Source: Hippophae tibetana
Taxonomy: Eukaryota > Streptophyta > Magnoliopsida > Rosales > Elaeagnaceae
Direction of reading: 5' to 3'
Length of the DNA: 64,000 bases
Assembly: GCA_037013495.1 (NCBI GenBank)
Contig: CM072807.1
Span: forward strand, 10,357,001-10,421,000
Part shown: in pieces, positions 12,530 to 24,257 of the stretch
How the letters are laid out: each line of letters opens with the position of its first letter
Position numbering within the stretch: position 1 is the first letter of the stretch
Program-made: the position numbers and the translations under genes
Notes under the pieces: generated by a model
The model's database searches: none
What the model was told of the DNA's origin: nothing
What the model saw: only the letters and a program-made list of their open reading frames with translations

Positions 12530-13029
12530 TAGGGGTGTCCACAGTCCGGTTTGGTCTAGTTTTGAGTAAAAAAAATTAACAAAACTAGATCGTTCATAAT
12601 GCTCAAACTGGACCAGACCGTTTGGCTATCCAAAATGTTGTAACCGAACAGTTTGGTCTGGTTTGATTAACGGTTTAGAACGATTAATAATACATAAATA
12701 CGATACAGTTTATTATGATATAATCTAATAGGATAAAGTCAAATGTGATGCTCATCAATAATCATACATAAATAGATATTATTGTTAAATACATAAATAA
12801 ATACACAAACTGTTATTGAAATCCAAAAGTAAAATAGATTAGACATGAAGAAATGAAGTCCCAATATCTCATTTACATAGAATTCTTACCTATTATTAAT
12901 CATCAATGATCAATGTAGTATCTTTAATGAAATCTACAATAAAATAAAATCATATATCATTAGATAATAATATTTAAAAAATAAAATTAGAAATAATTTT
13001 TAAGTCTTGCAATTACTTAAATCAACATC

Positions 13030-15131
13030 TTCATAAATCTCTAGGTCATCATTGTATTTTGATAAGGCGACATAGTCATTAATGGAGGAACAAAACCAAT
13101 TTTGACTACATACTAATGCCTCTACCATTTTAGGATTCAAATAACTCCAAAATGGAATAAGAATGCGCCCTCATGTGCTAAAAGTTGATTATGATGTAAC
13201 AGTTGAAACTTGAACTGCTAACACGTCACGTGCAATGAGAGAGATGATAGGAAACCTAAAAGAATTTGCCTTCCACCATTTCAATATATCAAAGTTATCC
13301 AATATGACATTTTCACATGGGGTGTTCAAATATTTCTCAATCTCATTTTTGAACTCCAAACTATTTTTCTCCTCTAAATGTCTAAGAAATTTCAACTTTC
13401 TTGCTTCATGAGACGAAGGAATTCTTCCTATTACATCTTATGATTGAGTTACATTAGATTGAAAATCCTTTACATGCACTAACATATAGTAAACTTTGAA
13501 CATATCCATAAAAGTATTTTTGACATTATCTCTCAATTTTTGAACAATTTCTAAATCATAAATCTCTTCAAATATGAATTCCAAATACTCCAATTTGTAC
13601 CTTGGATCAAGTACAAATGCAACATACAACATCTTATTAATCTTATCTACATTTCCCTAATACTTCTCAAATTTTCTTTTTATGCTACCAACCATATTTT
13701 TCAACAACAAATCATCGGAACCACACCATGTAAGTATTTGAGATTAAATGTTATGCAATTCTGTAAAATATAAATTTGATATGTTACATAAAAATGCACT
13801 CAATGCTAATGTAGAGTCATAAAAAGTCTTCAAAATCTTGACAAAAACACTAGCATTCTTCCAATCATCTAATGTTGAAGGCCCAACATTCAATTGCTCC
13901 TCATGAAAATAAGAAATAAAATTTCTTCCTTCTTCTTCTTCGAGACGATCAAATGCTTCTTTTTTTAAAATCTAAAGAAGATTGTAACATTAGATATGTG
14001 GAGTTCCATCTTGTAGGCACGTCTAGCACGACACTTCCTTTGGACTCAATATTTTCCTTAACATAACACATTTTAAACTTTTGTAATCTCAAAGGAGAGG
14101 ATCTAACATATCTCACTGCACAACGAATACTCATAATAGTATTGTGAAGATCTTTAAGTCTTTCTCTTACAACCAAATTCAAAATATGAGCACAACATCG
14201 CACATGAAAGAACTCCCCACCCATAACAAGTCCATCATTCCAATTTTTTAGCTTCCTTTTCAAATATGACATAGCAGTATCATTTGAGGAAGCATTATCA
14301 AGTGTTATGGTGAATACCTTACATATACCCCAATCACGCAAACTCTGTTCTATCACTCTCCCAATTGTATCACGTTTATGATTCTCAACTTGACAAAAGT
14401 TTATAATTATTTTTTGTAATTTACAATCTTTGTCAATATAATAAGTGGTTAGACAAATATAATTAATATTTTTAATTGAGGTTCAATAATCACTAGTAAG
14501 ACAAACTCTTTGCTTTTCACTTATGAAAAAGTTTCTCAAACCTTTTTTCTCATCTAAATAAAGTTAAAACATATCCCTAGAAATTGTTTGATGAGATGAC
14601 ACATGAAACTTAGGACAAATTTTAGCTATTAAATCTTTAAATCTCTCACCCTCAACAAAACTAAAAGACAATTAATCAATAATAATCATTTTTGCCAAAG
14701 CAACTCCAGCATGTTTTGCATCAAATGATACATCAACTAATTTATGAGTTCTCATATCACCCTCTCCTTTTTGTGTTTGAAAACTTAACATATTTTTTCC
14801 TTTATCTACTTCTTTAGGAATTTTCTTACATAAATTTTTGAGGTGATATATTATTGAAGTAGTTCCATTCCTTGTGGGATGAGTAGCATAACTTTTTTTT
14901 CAAATAATGACATGTAGCTCTAGGATTTTCCACATCATAAGGTAAAATATATGAAAAATTATTCCACATTTCTGACCTAAAATTTTTTGGTTTCTTCATA
15001 TCAGATTTATTATCTGGGAGAACATTACTTCCTTCTATTTCTCTTTTTAAAGATGAGTCATTTAAATTCCTAGGTGGATTTTCCATTTCCTCTGGATGAA
15101 TTTCAGGTTCAATGTCTTTGATCATAGACAT
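13030..15131 (-). pseudogene. hAT transposase (BED finger, RNase H fold, hATC), broken
   Basis: Reading from 15131 leftwards: an acidic N-terminus, then a BED zinc finger (RATCHY, KKKLCYSS). There a frameshift moves the rest of the finger (NGTTSIIYHLKNLC) to another frame, and the second Cys of CHYC is changed. Around 14356-13949 lies the hAT core (ITLDNASSNDTAMSYLK; HVRCCAHILNLVV; DVPTRWNSTYLML), typical of RICESLEEPER/DAYSLEEPER-like proteins. Next comes a region at 13632-13438 (YVAFVLDPRYKLEYLEF). Last is the hATC dimerisation domain at 13395-13030 (DILKWWKANSFRFPIISLIARD; STVTS then a stop; NPKMVEALVCSQNW). Several stops and frame changes make it a pseudogene. Confidence 0.88.
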
Positions 15132-15950
15132 AATAAAGTCTAAAAATTGACATGGTCCAATAAACTCGTGTAAATCATCATCACCTATATATAGGATATA
15201 GATTAGTACATATTCCTAATATATTAAAATATTAACTTTTGTAGTTAATCAAAAATCATTTCAAAACTAAAATAACTAAATGATCTTAGTTATAAACAAT
15301 ATGACTGGAAGTAGGGGTGTCCATTTATAATAAAATTCAAATCCCAAATATTTTGCATGCTTAGATATAGCAATTTGACATTGGATGTGGTCTTGTGAGT
15401 TCCCAAACAATACTAATTAAATCAGGCCAATCCATACTAATTAGATCAGACAGACAGATTATGATATAAATAGGACAAAACATTATCCATTTCATTATAA
15501 ACAAATCGAAACAAACGTAATTATATGTAATTCTGTAGCTTAAATAACACATTATATTTTTTTGCTAGTAAAGAACATGTATGTTAATACTAACTGAAAT
15601 CAGAAATCACATGATATTTTCTGCTTGATTTTTATTAGAAATCAGGGGAAAAACATGAAAAGAACATGTTATTTTTTGTTGAGCCTATGTTAATACTTTG
15701 AAAATGAAAATGATTTTTCAATATTGAAACAGAAAGTGTATTTTTTATTTTAATCACAATCATAATTGAGGCTTAAAGAATGAATAAAATATTAGTAATG
15801 TTGATAATATGTAATTTACATTGAAATTGAAAACGATATTTATTATCATTTTTAATAGAATGGTTGAAACTAATAATTCAAAGCAATATCAGAAACATGC
15901 AAACACTATGTAATGATAATTTTGGCACACACAGATAGTGAAGGAGAGAC
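15132..15950. other. hAT 5' region, non-coding
   Basis: Upstream of the transposase start on the minus strand. AT-rich, no credible coding frame. It contains a second copy of the terminal motif TAGGGGTGTCCA at 15312-15323, in the same orientation as the left end of the element. Confidence 0.5.
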
Positions 15951-15962
15951 AAAATTTGAGAG

Positions 15963-16248
15963 TGTCCAAAAACCCTATCATAAACTCAAAAGAAATCCTA
16001 TCAAAAACTCATTTGAGGAAGCATTTCAGAAACTCAAAAAAATCTTATTATAAACTCAAAAACTTGTATCATAAAATCAAAAAAATCCTATCAGAAACTC
16101 AAAAAAATTCTATCATAAACTAAAAACAATCCTATCATAAACTCATTTGAGGAAGCATTTCAGAAACTTAAAAAAATCCTATTAGAAACTCAAAAAAAAC
16201 CCTATCATCAACTCAAAATAACCCTATCAGAAACTAAAAAAAAGGCTT
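15963..16248. repeat. About 25-bp A-rich tandem repeats inside the hAT element
   Basis: Repeated CCTATCATAAACTCAAAAAA-like units with variants TCAGAAACTC and TTAGAAACTC. A longer piece containing CATTTGAGGAAGCATTTCAG occurs twice (about 16010 and 16145), so part of the block was itself duplicated. Confidence 0.85.
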
Positions 16249-16776
16249 GACAACCAATCCAAAATATAGACAATTTATCGTACACAAAATTGTACTGAGA
16301 ATGTTTGGAGAAGTCACACGAAACAGTTCGTCCATAAACTCAAACATATATCAGTCAGCTCCCCAAATACCTATTTCGTCCATAGATGACAGGTTGCAAG
16401 GCGAGGTGACTGGCTAGTGGTAGAGGCGACGTGAGGATGGCTGGATGGTTGGGTACTATTGGAGGCGATGTCGACTAGTTTAGGCTAAGGTTTTATTGAG
16501 TCTCGCTCTCACCTCGAAACGCAGATGGCCACTGAAAATGAAATAGGGTAAGGAAGGGTAACGCAATTTCATAATGTATATATATATATACGATAGCGGT
16601 ATGTAGTTTAATTTTAAAAAATTAATTATTTATGAAAACCAGTCCGGTCCGATTTGATCAATTTATAATTTTTATAATCGGACCAAACCGTTTGAAAATC
16701 AGTTTTACTTAATGTAGACCAAATTGGATAGGTTTTTTGGTTTAAACTTGTATGGCTCGGTTTATGGAAACCTATA
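16249..16776. other. hAT right-end region and terminal repeat
   Basis: Contains a GC-richer stretch (16380-16540) that would be upstream of the transposase, then the right subterminal block with AGTCCGGTCCGATTTG, ATCGGACCAAACCGTTTG and AGACCAAATTGG, and the right terminus ending at 16776. A short minus-strand open frame over 16626-16838 crosses the border and mixes hAT end with gypsy integrase sequence. Confidence 0.7.
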
Positions 16777-16784
16777 GTCCTAAT

Positions 16785-19240
16785 AGCCCATAATGCCCTA
16801 GGAAGCTCTTCAACCCATCTTCTTTTGGTACACTCCAATCTTTTCTTTAGTAGGTTGACTATTAACTTGTTAGAAGACTCTACCTAGCTAACCATTAGCT
16901 TGAGGATAATATAGCTTTGAATGGCACATCTTAATGTTGTATTTGATGGAAAACTCCTTGATGTTACGACTCATAAACTGTCTTCCAATATGGACAAATT
17001 ATAGATTTCCAAATAAATCGAATCACTTCCTCCTCCTATATTCTTCTTATAAGTTCTTTCTCAATCCATTTGGAAAAATAATTGGTAGCCTCTAATAAAA
17101 ACTTCTTTTGGCATCTTGCTTAGGGTAGAGGTCCTACTATATCAAGTCCCCACTTTAGAATGCCTAGGGGCTAACTACCCATATCATAGTGGTTGGAGGT
17201 ATGTGTGAGAATGGGGTAAATCTTTGACACTTATCGCACTTTTGGGTGTACCTTGTACAATTTGCTAGCATAATGGGCTAATAGTACCCCTGAATCATAA
17301 TTTTTTGGGATAGTCTATTTCCCCTAAATGAGCATCATACTCTTTTTCATGGGCTTCAAACATTATTCTATCAAATCCTTCCCTGGCTATGCAAAAGAGC
17401 TCAGGGTCAAGTGCAATCCTTATATATAACTTATCGCCTTTAATCAAGTATCGTCCTACCTTGGCCTAGATTTCCTTTGCAAGTTTAGGATCCTAGGATA
17501 GGTCTCCCCTTTTCAGGGAGTCAAAGATCAAGGTGAACCATGGATTGGTAGGAGCATCTACACTCCTAACTATTTTTTTTGCCTCAGCTATACTTGCTTT
17601 TCCCAGGATCATTATTGACACCACCCAAGTGGGGTTGGCTTCTTACACAGAGACTAGCGTGACCAAAGCATCGGCATGACCATTCTCATTTCTGGCTATT
17701 TTCTTGATCTCAAAGTTAGAAAATTTTGAGCACTCCTTTCTTAGCCTCTCCAAATATTTCCTCATCTTATTATCTTTAGCCTCAAACATCCCTAAGTACT
17801 GGTTGATCACCAATCATGATCACCAATCACGAGTTTCTATGCAAGGTGATTTTATCCTCTCTGAGCTTCTTTTACGTCATGGCCCCAAATATAGCCACCT
17901 TATACTTTACAACATTATTAGTTTCATGAAAATCCAACTTGACAACATACTCGAAACAATTTTCATCGTGATCAACAATGACCACCTCTAGCCCAATGCC
18001 ATTGAAGTTGTGTGTACCATCATAAATACTTTCCAAGTTTGCTTCTTCTTTTTAATCCATGCCACATACTTCTTCTTGTGCCTTATCACCAATGACCTCT
18101 GTTGTCTCACTGAACTCAGCCACCGCTTGTCCCTTGATGAAGATTCTAGGCATATACTTGATATCATACTTACCCAACTCTATGGTGATTTGTTCCAATC
18201 TCCCTGCAAATTTTGGCCTTGCCAATACATTCTTAAGTGGTTGAGAGGTGAGAACTACCACTTTGTACTAGCCAAAGTAATGTCTAAGCTTTTGTGCTCT
18301 AATTTTCAGGGAAAAGGCCATATTGTTAATAGTTGGGTACCTTTTTTGGGTGTCCGTTAAGATTTGGCTGATGTAGTAAATGGGGTATTGGACCTTGTTT
18401 CTTTCAACTAAGAGTATGACAGTACAATTTTGGGGGCCATGGCCAAATACAAATAAAGCGTTTCTCCTATGAGAGGGCTGACCAAGATAAGAGGTTTGCA
18501 CAAGTATTATTTGATTCCTTCAAAGGCTTTGTCACAAAGCTCGTCCTAAAAAACTAAGGTGTTCTTCCTTAACATTTTGAAGAATGGAAAACACTTGTTT
18601 GTGTATTTAGAGATTAGTTTATTTGATGCCATTATTCTTCCATTCAGCTATTGAATCACTTTTAGATTGGTAGGAGGATTTATGCTCACCAAGGCTTGTA
18701 TCTTGTCTAGGTTGGCCTCAATACCTTCGGTAGATACAAGGTTTCTTACTAATTTTTCTGAAGCAATACCAAAGACACATTTCTTAGGGTTAAGTCTTAT
18801 AGTGTACCTTCAGATTATGAAAAATATCTCCTCTAAGTCCTTGACGTGGTTTTTTAGCTGTGCTAACTTTACTACCATGTCGTCCATATATGCCTTCAAG
18901 TTTTTTCCCAATTGATCTATAAACATTTTATTGATGAGGAGTTGATATGTGAACTCTGCAGAAGGCCCCTTCCTCGGTGATGAAAGATGTTTTCTCTTTG
19001 TCTACCAGGTGCATTCTGATATGATGGTAACCATAATATGCATCCAAGAAACTCATTAATCCAAAACAGGTGGCAATGTTAACTAGTTAATCGATATTAG
19101 GGAGGGGGAAACAATATTTAGGGTATTCCACATTTAAGTTTGTAAAGGTCATACACATACGGGGTGACCTATACGCCTTTTTCACCAGTACTACATTTGA
19201 CAACCAAGTAAAGATAACCCTATGAAACTAGAGTCATTAG
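16785..19240 (-). pseudogene. Tat-type gypsy pol: RT, RNase H, integrase part
   Basis: Minus-strand order from right to left. RT pieces: WLSNVVLVKKA near 19200, the active site AYMDDMVVK near 18875-18900, LNPKKCVFGIASEKL near 18790. The connection and RNase H region is near 18500-18050 (YPIYYISQILTDTQKRYPTIN; LARPKFAGRLEQITIELGKYDI). An archaeal-type RNase H tail (NENGHADALVTLVS) near 17690 marks the Tat lineage. Then come the zinc-binding and integrase region (17450-16785), with KRRWVEELPRALWAIRT at the hAT border. Many stops and frame changes are present. The catalytic YMDD box is intact, but the gene as a whole is dead. Confidence 0.85.
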
Positions 19241-20737
19241 TGTACTTTTTTTACTTAATATTTACTTATTTTATTCAATAAATAGTATTTTTGGGGCTAA
19301 AAATATTAAAATATAAACTTTTTAGTGAAAATGGGTAAAAATATAATTTTTGAAATGTTTTAGGATTTTTTTGGATTTTTTATGAATTTTTAACGCAAGA
19401 CTAATCATAATCTACCATGTGGCCTATCACCCAAGCAAGAGAGCTGACTAGGTAAGCCACGTGGATTGGTTGGCGAATCACATTACAACAAAATGCACAA
19501 CACGTGTTAACATGGCATTCAATCTGAGTTCAGAGTGCGGTTAAACTTTGATGCCACGTGTCGCCACTTGATTACTCCTCGCATTCTACCTGTATTCCAC
19601 GCCATCCATTTCTGTGAATCATGTCTCACTATGTAGTGTTGACTCAATGAGCATTGACTTTAACCGATCTTCCCTTCCACGCATTGCTCTCTGATTATCC
19701 CAGTGAATTCCTTATGCCATGTGTTGCGCTATGATTGGTTGGCATTGTCATTTTTGCTTGTTTTGATTGTAGTCCTTGATCTGAAGCTGATTTGATGATC
19801 CAGATCGCACCTGAGCAATATTTAAGCCCTTAATCACTCCATAAACCCTGAGTGGCCGTCACTAGCATAATTTTGGTAAGTTTTTAGAGCTAAAAAGAGA
19901 AAAATACAAAAAAATTCAAGAGGGGATTAATACTATAATTCAAAAGATTGATTGTATTTCTTCTTCTACTCTTTTCTTTATCAATTTTTATGTCTTTTTT
20001 TTATGAAAAATATGAGCTTTATGAACACAATTATTTGTAGTTGATTTATTAATATAGGGATCTTATGAAGTCAATTTTCATCATGTGATGATTTAATATT
20101 TTATCCTAATTATAATTATAATTTAATTATATTATTTAATCTTATTTTTATGCTATTAATTTTTTGGCCAACAATTTATCTATAGAAGTAATTAAATAGA
20201 TTTAAGAGAATTATTTAATTGTTTATCTTGATTAAATAACATGCATAGTTTCTAGGCAGAGATATATGGTTCTTATGTATGTGATCCATGATTGATGAAC
20301 TTAATGAGTAGTATGTAATTTAATTGGCATGAGAGTATGATTCAATTAATTATTATGTGGTGTGTAGTTTACTTGAGAGAAGAATACGTGCTAAGTTAGA
20401 TTCAATTGATCATGTAATTAATTCATAATTATATTGAAAGGATTTTAACGATTCACATGTTTAGAAAATTGGGAGATTAAGTATTCCTAGATATTTTCTC
20501 ATATATATTTTTAGTTACCAAATATGATTTAATAAATTATTGTTATTTACTTTTAGTTATTTTAATTTTTCTTCCTTAAAATAAAAAAAAACACAAAAAA
20601 ATTGATTTTTATTTTTTTAGTTTTAAAAATTAGTTTCTAATAAAATAATCTCTATGGAAATGATATTTTCTTATCATTATATTACTTGTTGCGATACATA
20701 TACTTGCGTATTCATTGCACACACTTCGTGTGAGCCG
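19241..20737 (+). mobile_element. Foreign LTR-like segment inside gypsy RT
   Basis: Breaks the reverse transcriptase: the part before it (MPWINLEIITHWLNVDP) lies to the right and the part after it (TWLSNVV) to the left. The 5-bp word ATTAG flanks it at 19236-19240 and 20738-20742. It starts with TGTAC. Inside are CCAAT-type boxes, three G-box motifs at 19457-19464, 19499-19508 and 19553-19562, and a TATA-like TATTTAAG near 19819, an arrangement suited to an LTR promoter on the plus strand. The right part (near 20650-20720) has TTACTTGTTGCGATACATATACTTGCG, split here as ATTACTTGTTGCGA and ACTTGCG, a type of leader seen in plant LTR elements. The right end lacks the expected CA, so it may be an LTR plus leader remnant. 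Confidence 0.5.
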
Positions 20738-22015
20738 ATTAGTAGTTCACCTCCCTTATAATCTTCGTCTTCCTAAAGGTGATGACCTGACTTTTAATCA
20801 TCTCATTATTTTCCGTAGGGAACTTCCTCTTTCTTTATTGGCCAGGTCTAACCTTTGGATCGACATTTAACCAGTGGGTTATGATCTCTAAGTTAATCCA
20901 TGGCATGTCTGCAGAGGTCCATGCAAAGACGTTGGAGTTCAACTTTAGGAATTGAGATAGTTGCTCTTCCATCTTTGTTGTCAAATCCACACTCAGCTTT
21001 TAAAAGGTAACTCTCACCCTCGTCTCCTATTGTTAGGTCTCATACTTCATTTGAATTGACAGACTGTGCTAGACATTTACCTCTTGATCTCCTTTGAAAT
21101 GGGCCCTACTGTGGTTGCTACTTAGGAGTGACCTCTTTCATGGTGGTGGTGTAGCATCTTATGGCCTTTTATTGGTCTCATCTTATCTCTTTTGAACCCT
21201 CCTCAATCAAGTATTTAATGACCTGGTGGAAAGTGGATGGGACCGCCTTCATCTTGTGTATCCATAACAGGTAGCACCACGATCCTAACTACATAGATGG
21301 TGCTACTGTTGAATTCTACCAATGGTTGCTCTCTCCTTACGATGTCAACCTCTTTTACGCCTAGGGATCTTGTTGTAGACAAAAAGAAGAAGATACACTC
21401 AGCTCCTAGTGTCAACTATGATCCGAAAAACATCATAGGACCCTATTCTTAAAGTAATCACCAAGGGATCTTCATGATGAGACAAGGTCTTTTCCTTCTC
21501 AGTGAAGGTGATCTCCATAGGGAGCCTTGTTTTTTTTTCAGATTCTGTATATACGGGGAGCCATGCAAGTCTCTAGCGTACCACTTACGTGAGTTACTGG
21601 AGGTCCCATTAATCTTGGGCCCTTTGTGTATGGTATGGTTAGTCCTGATGTTGGGCTCATTGTGGGAGTCTCTCTTGCTACTTGAAGCGAGAGGGTGGCT
21701 TTGATGTTTCACGTCCAATTTTTTGCCCTCCTATTCTACTGTTGCTTCCTAATAAGTCTTTTAATTATCCTCTATTTCTTTTTTAAGGTAGTATTCTCTA
21801 GTCTCATGGCCCACATCTTTGTGAAATGCACATCATTTAGATGTGTTCCTAAGAAGAGCTCTCAGTTTTGAGGGTCATCTGATATTCAACTCCTTCTTCA
21901 TTCTTAATATTGGTTGGGCTAGACTCACTTTAAAGGGTGGGCTCCTAAAGGAAGACAATGACCTTGTTAAGGTCTTTTTTCTTAAGACTACTAGCTACTT
22001 ACCCTATTATTTGGC
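20738..22015 (-). pseudogene. Tat-type gypsy protease region and RT N-terminus
   Basis: On the minus strand near 20950-20760 there is VFAWTSADMPWINLE, then HWLNVDPKVRPGQ, the classic entry of plant gypsy RT (VFAWSxxDMPGIDP...LNVDPxxRPV). Farther upstream, 21720-21215 should be protease and linker; pieces are recognisable only by position, with frames broken by stops. I do not see an intact DTGA/DNGSS protease box here. Confidence 0.65.
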
Positions 22016-23282
22016 ATGAAATGCTTATTTTTTGTTGATCCTATTGTCTTGGTATCAAGACTTATCCTTCTTCTTTTCTTTTTCTGATGCAACTTTCGCA
22101 GCTGCTTGGCCGCTCTTAAACAGACCTGGTTCTTTTTCGAGATTGACAAATTTCCTCGTTTCTCTATACGCTTCCTCTAACATTTGAGGGATCATCTTGG
22201 TTAGTTCTACATTCAAGTTGGAATCCCTTAGGAGACCCCGCCTAAAGGCCTCTATTACAATAGAGCTTGGGAAATCAAAGATCTCTATCTTTTCTTCTCT
22301 GAACCTTTTCGTAAATTCTTTGGTAGACTCACCCCTTCCCTCCTTCCCTGAATGATTGAAAAGAAGTGGTGCGAATCCTTCCTTAGTGGCTTGTTGCAGG
22401 CATAATTGGTGATAAACAACCTGGTAAACTATTAGAAGGAAGTTATGGTGCGAGGTGAAAAATTTATTGAACCACTTTTGAGCGCCATCATAGAGGATGG
22501 TAATGAATAGCTTGCATATCATGGCATCCTTCTTATCCTGTGTGAGGCTCACAAAGGCTATAGTCATCTTGAAGTGTTGAACGTGAGTTACCGGGTCTTT
22601 AATCCCTTGATATTCTGCATACTTGAGAGCACTGAACTTGGTTGGTTGCTAGTCATTCTCTATTACATAAAAAAAGGGAGACACATAGTTGTTTACAATC
22701 TTTATCCAGATCATATTACCCTTTTCTTACCTTTCATTGGCCCTTTTTAGAGCCTGGTTTTGCTTTCTGTTAGCTTATTCTAATGTTTGAAATCGTGCTT
22801 CCTAACTTTTTCTTTCTTGTAATCACTACTTATCTCCAGGTCAAATCAAACCCCAAGGGGGTCACCCTTTGCTTGGTATTTTCCCTAGGTAGGCTTGGGC
22901 ACAACACGATCTGGTTTGTTTCCACTAACCAAATTAGCAGTTTGACCTTCTAAGGCTCCCAAACCTGACTATGACTGTAATGTCTTGTTTTCTCGCTTGG
23001 TCTCCTCAAGTTCTCTTCTTAGTTCAAGAAGTTGACAAGCCATCTTTTGATGGGGTTAGTTTCTATTATTGCCTCATCACGGTTTGGAAAGATATTGTCC
23101 TATGCTACTATTTCCACCTCATTTGCTAGTCTTAGTTGTCTCTCAACTCATGTTCCTACCATGATGATCATGATTCTGAAGGTAAGTGGAACATGTGTTT
23201 AGTCGCTTAAGCCTTTCTCAGAATTTGGGGTAAATCCTTAAAAATATGAAGTCAGAAGTCAAGGCTCGATCTTTGAATCTAC
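22016..23282 (-). pseudogene. Tat-type gypsy gag and leader
   Basis: The frame 22567-22055 (170 residues) is a Retrotrans_gag-type capsid: MTIAFVSLTQDKKDAMICKL, ILYDGAQKWFNKF (family: L.G.A..WF..L), ESTKEFTKRFREEK, AFRRGLLRDSNLNVELTK, ending in a lysine-rich tail. Upstream sequence to 22900 holds further degraded gag (GTHVQHF, ALKYAEYQGIKDPVT in broken frames). No zinc knuckle was found. The rest up to the primer region looks like non-coding leader. Confidence 0.8.
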
Positions 23283-23301
23283 CTCATGGTGGGCGTCAAA
23301 T
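23283..23301 (-). other. Primer-site region of the gypsy element
   Basis: On the minus strand, directly after the LTR end CTCAACA, the sequence reads ATTTGACGCCCACCATGAG. It resembles the TTTGGCGCCCACCGTGGGG leader common to plant Tat-type elements. The strand matches the gag and pol genes to the left. Confidence 0.7.
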
Positions 23302-23700
23302 TGTTGAGATTAGTTTTATTTACAAGGTGAGAAACTAGAGAGAAATCAGAGAATTGTGTAAGAATGTGTGGTTCTTTTATAAGACCTAGGTATATATAGA
23401 GTATGACATGTACACATGTCAATGAAATAGGATATACACGTCACAACGTGTTACAGAGGTATAAAAGTAAAAGAAAATGCACTTACAGCTTGAGGTCGAC
23501 CACCCATGGCTCAGGCTGATGGTCGATCTTCTAACACCAAAGCTTGCAAGTGTAGGTAGGTCTCTCCTACTAGTGTGGTTATGGGCACAGACACATGCAA
23601 GTCCTTTCTAACGGCTAGGACTATTAGTTGGTTGGATCAGGTTCAGGGTCAATCCATATGTTCAAGCAAAGAGGTATAATTATTCAGTGAAAACGTTCTC
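23302..23700 (-). repeat. 5' LTR of the minus-strand gypsy element
   Basis: Begins on the plus strand with TGTTGAGATTAG, i.e. ends in CTAATCTCAACA in its own direction, against the primer region. A TATA box CTCTATATATACCTAGG lies at about 23383-23400 on the minus strand, with a short U5 after it. The upstream (right) edge is unknown: no partner LTR remains, because the 3' part of the element is gone beyond 12464. The border is set at about 23700 only as a guess. Confidence 0.5.
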
Positions 23701-24257
23701 TACCATACTTGGATTATTTCTGAGACCTATTTTTTCCTTAATAGGATATCGTTGCTTTTTCATGTTGTGAATATGATGGTGGGGAAGAGAAGAAACATAA
23801 AATAGACATTGCTCGAGAAAAAGGTTGGAGGGAAAAATTCAAGAGAAAGGGTCATGTTATAAGACCGGGTGCAAATCGCATAGATGGAAAATAACCTTTA
23901 ACTCCATTGGAGGTAGCATGTATGTCAACTTTGAATTTTAATTTTGAAGAGAACGTCCAAATCGTGATAGATTTTACTCTATTTTTTCTTGGAAAAGTGT
24001 AATAGAATGTTTGAAAAAGTTTGTTTAGTTCGTAACATAAAATCAAAACTTATCAAGTGGTACCTTTTTACTAAAGAAGTTTTTTTGCACTCCTTCCCAT
24101 AATCATTATTTTGATGTTTTTTGTGTTAATGTTGGTATAGTTGTTGTGTTTGCTTGCATAAGGTATCAACACATAGTAAGTGCTTGAGTTGTCTTTTAGA
24201 AGTGATTGTCGTGTAACATCAGGTGATTGATAATAAATTATTGCTTTCCTCTTGTAG
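23701..24257. other. Unassigned stretch between gypsy LTR and gene fragment
   Basis: May hold the rest of the LTR U3 and intron sequence of the truncated O-fucosyltransferase fragment. No coding motif is seen. Confidence 0.4.

Larger units (their letters stand above)
12530..16776 (-). mobile_element. hAT transposon inserted in gypsy integrase
   Basis: The element is flanked by the 8-bp direct repeat GTCCTAAT (12522-12529 and 16777-16784), the size typical of hAT. Ends are imperfect inverted repeats: TAGGGGTGTCCACA at the left, and TATAGGTTTCCATA on the complement of the right end, aligned without gaps. Both subterminal regions are full of GGTCTGGTTTG / CCAAACCG-like motifs. The transposase gene inside runs on the minus strand. 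The element is 4,247 bp. Transposase decay and end mismatches indicate it is no longer mobile on its own. Confidence 0.88.

Noticed and set aside
21215-21718. Open frames on both strands in the gypsy protease region
   Set aside because: The plus-strand frame at 21474-21704 is a shadow. The minus-strand pieces are degraded polyprotein without a clear protease motif and were not listed as separate genes.
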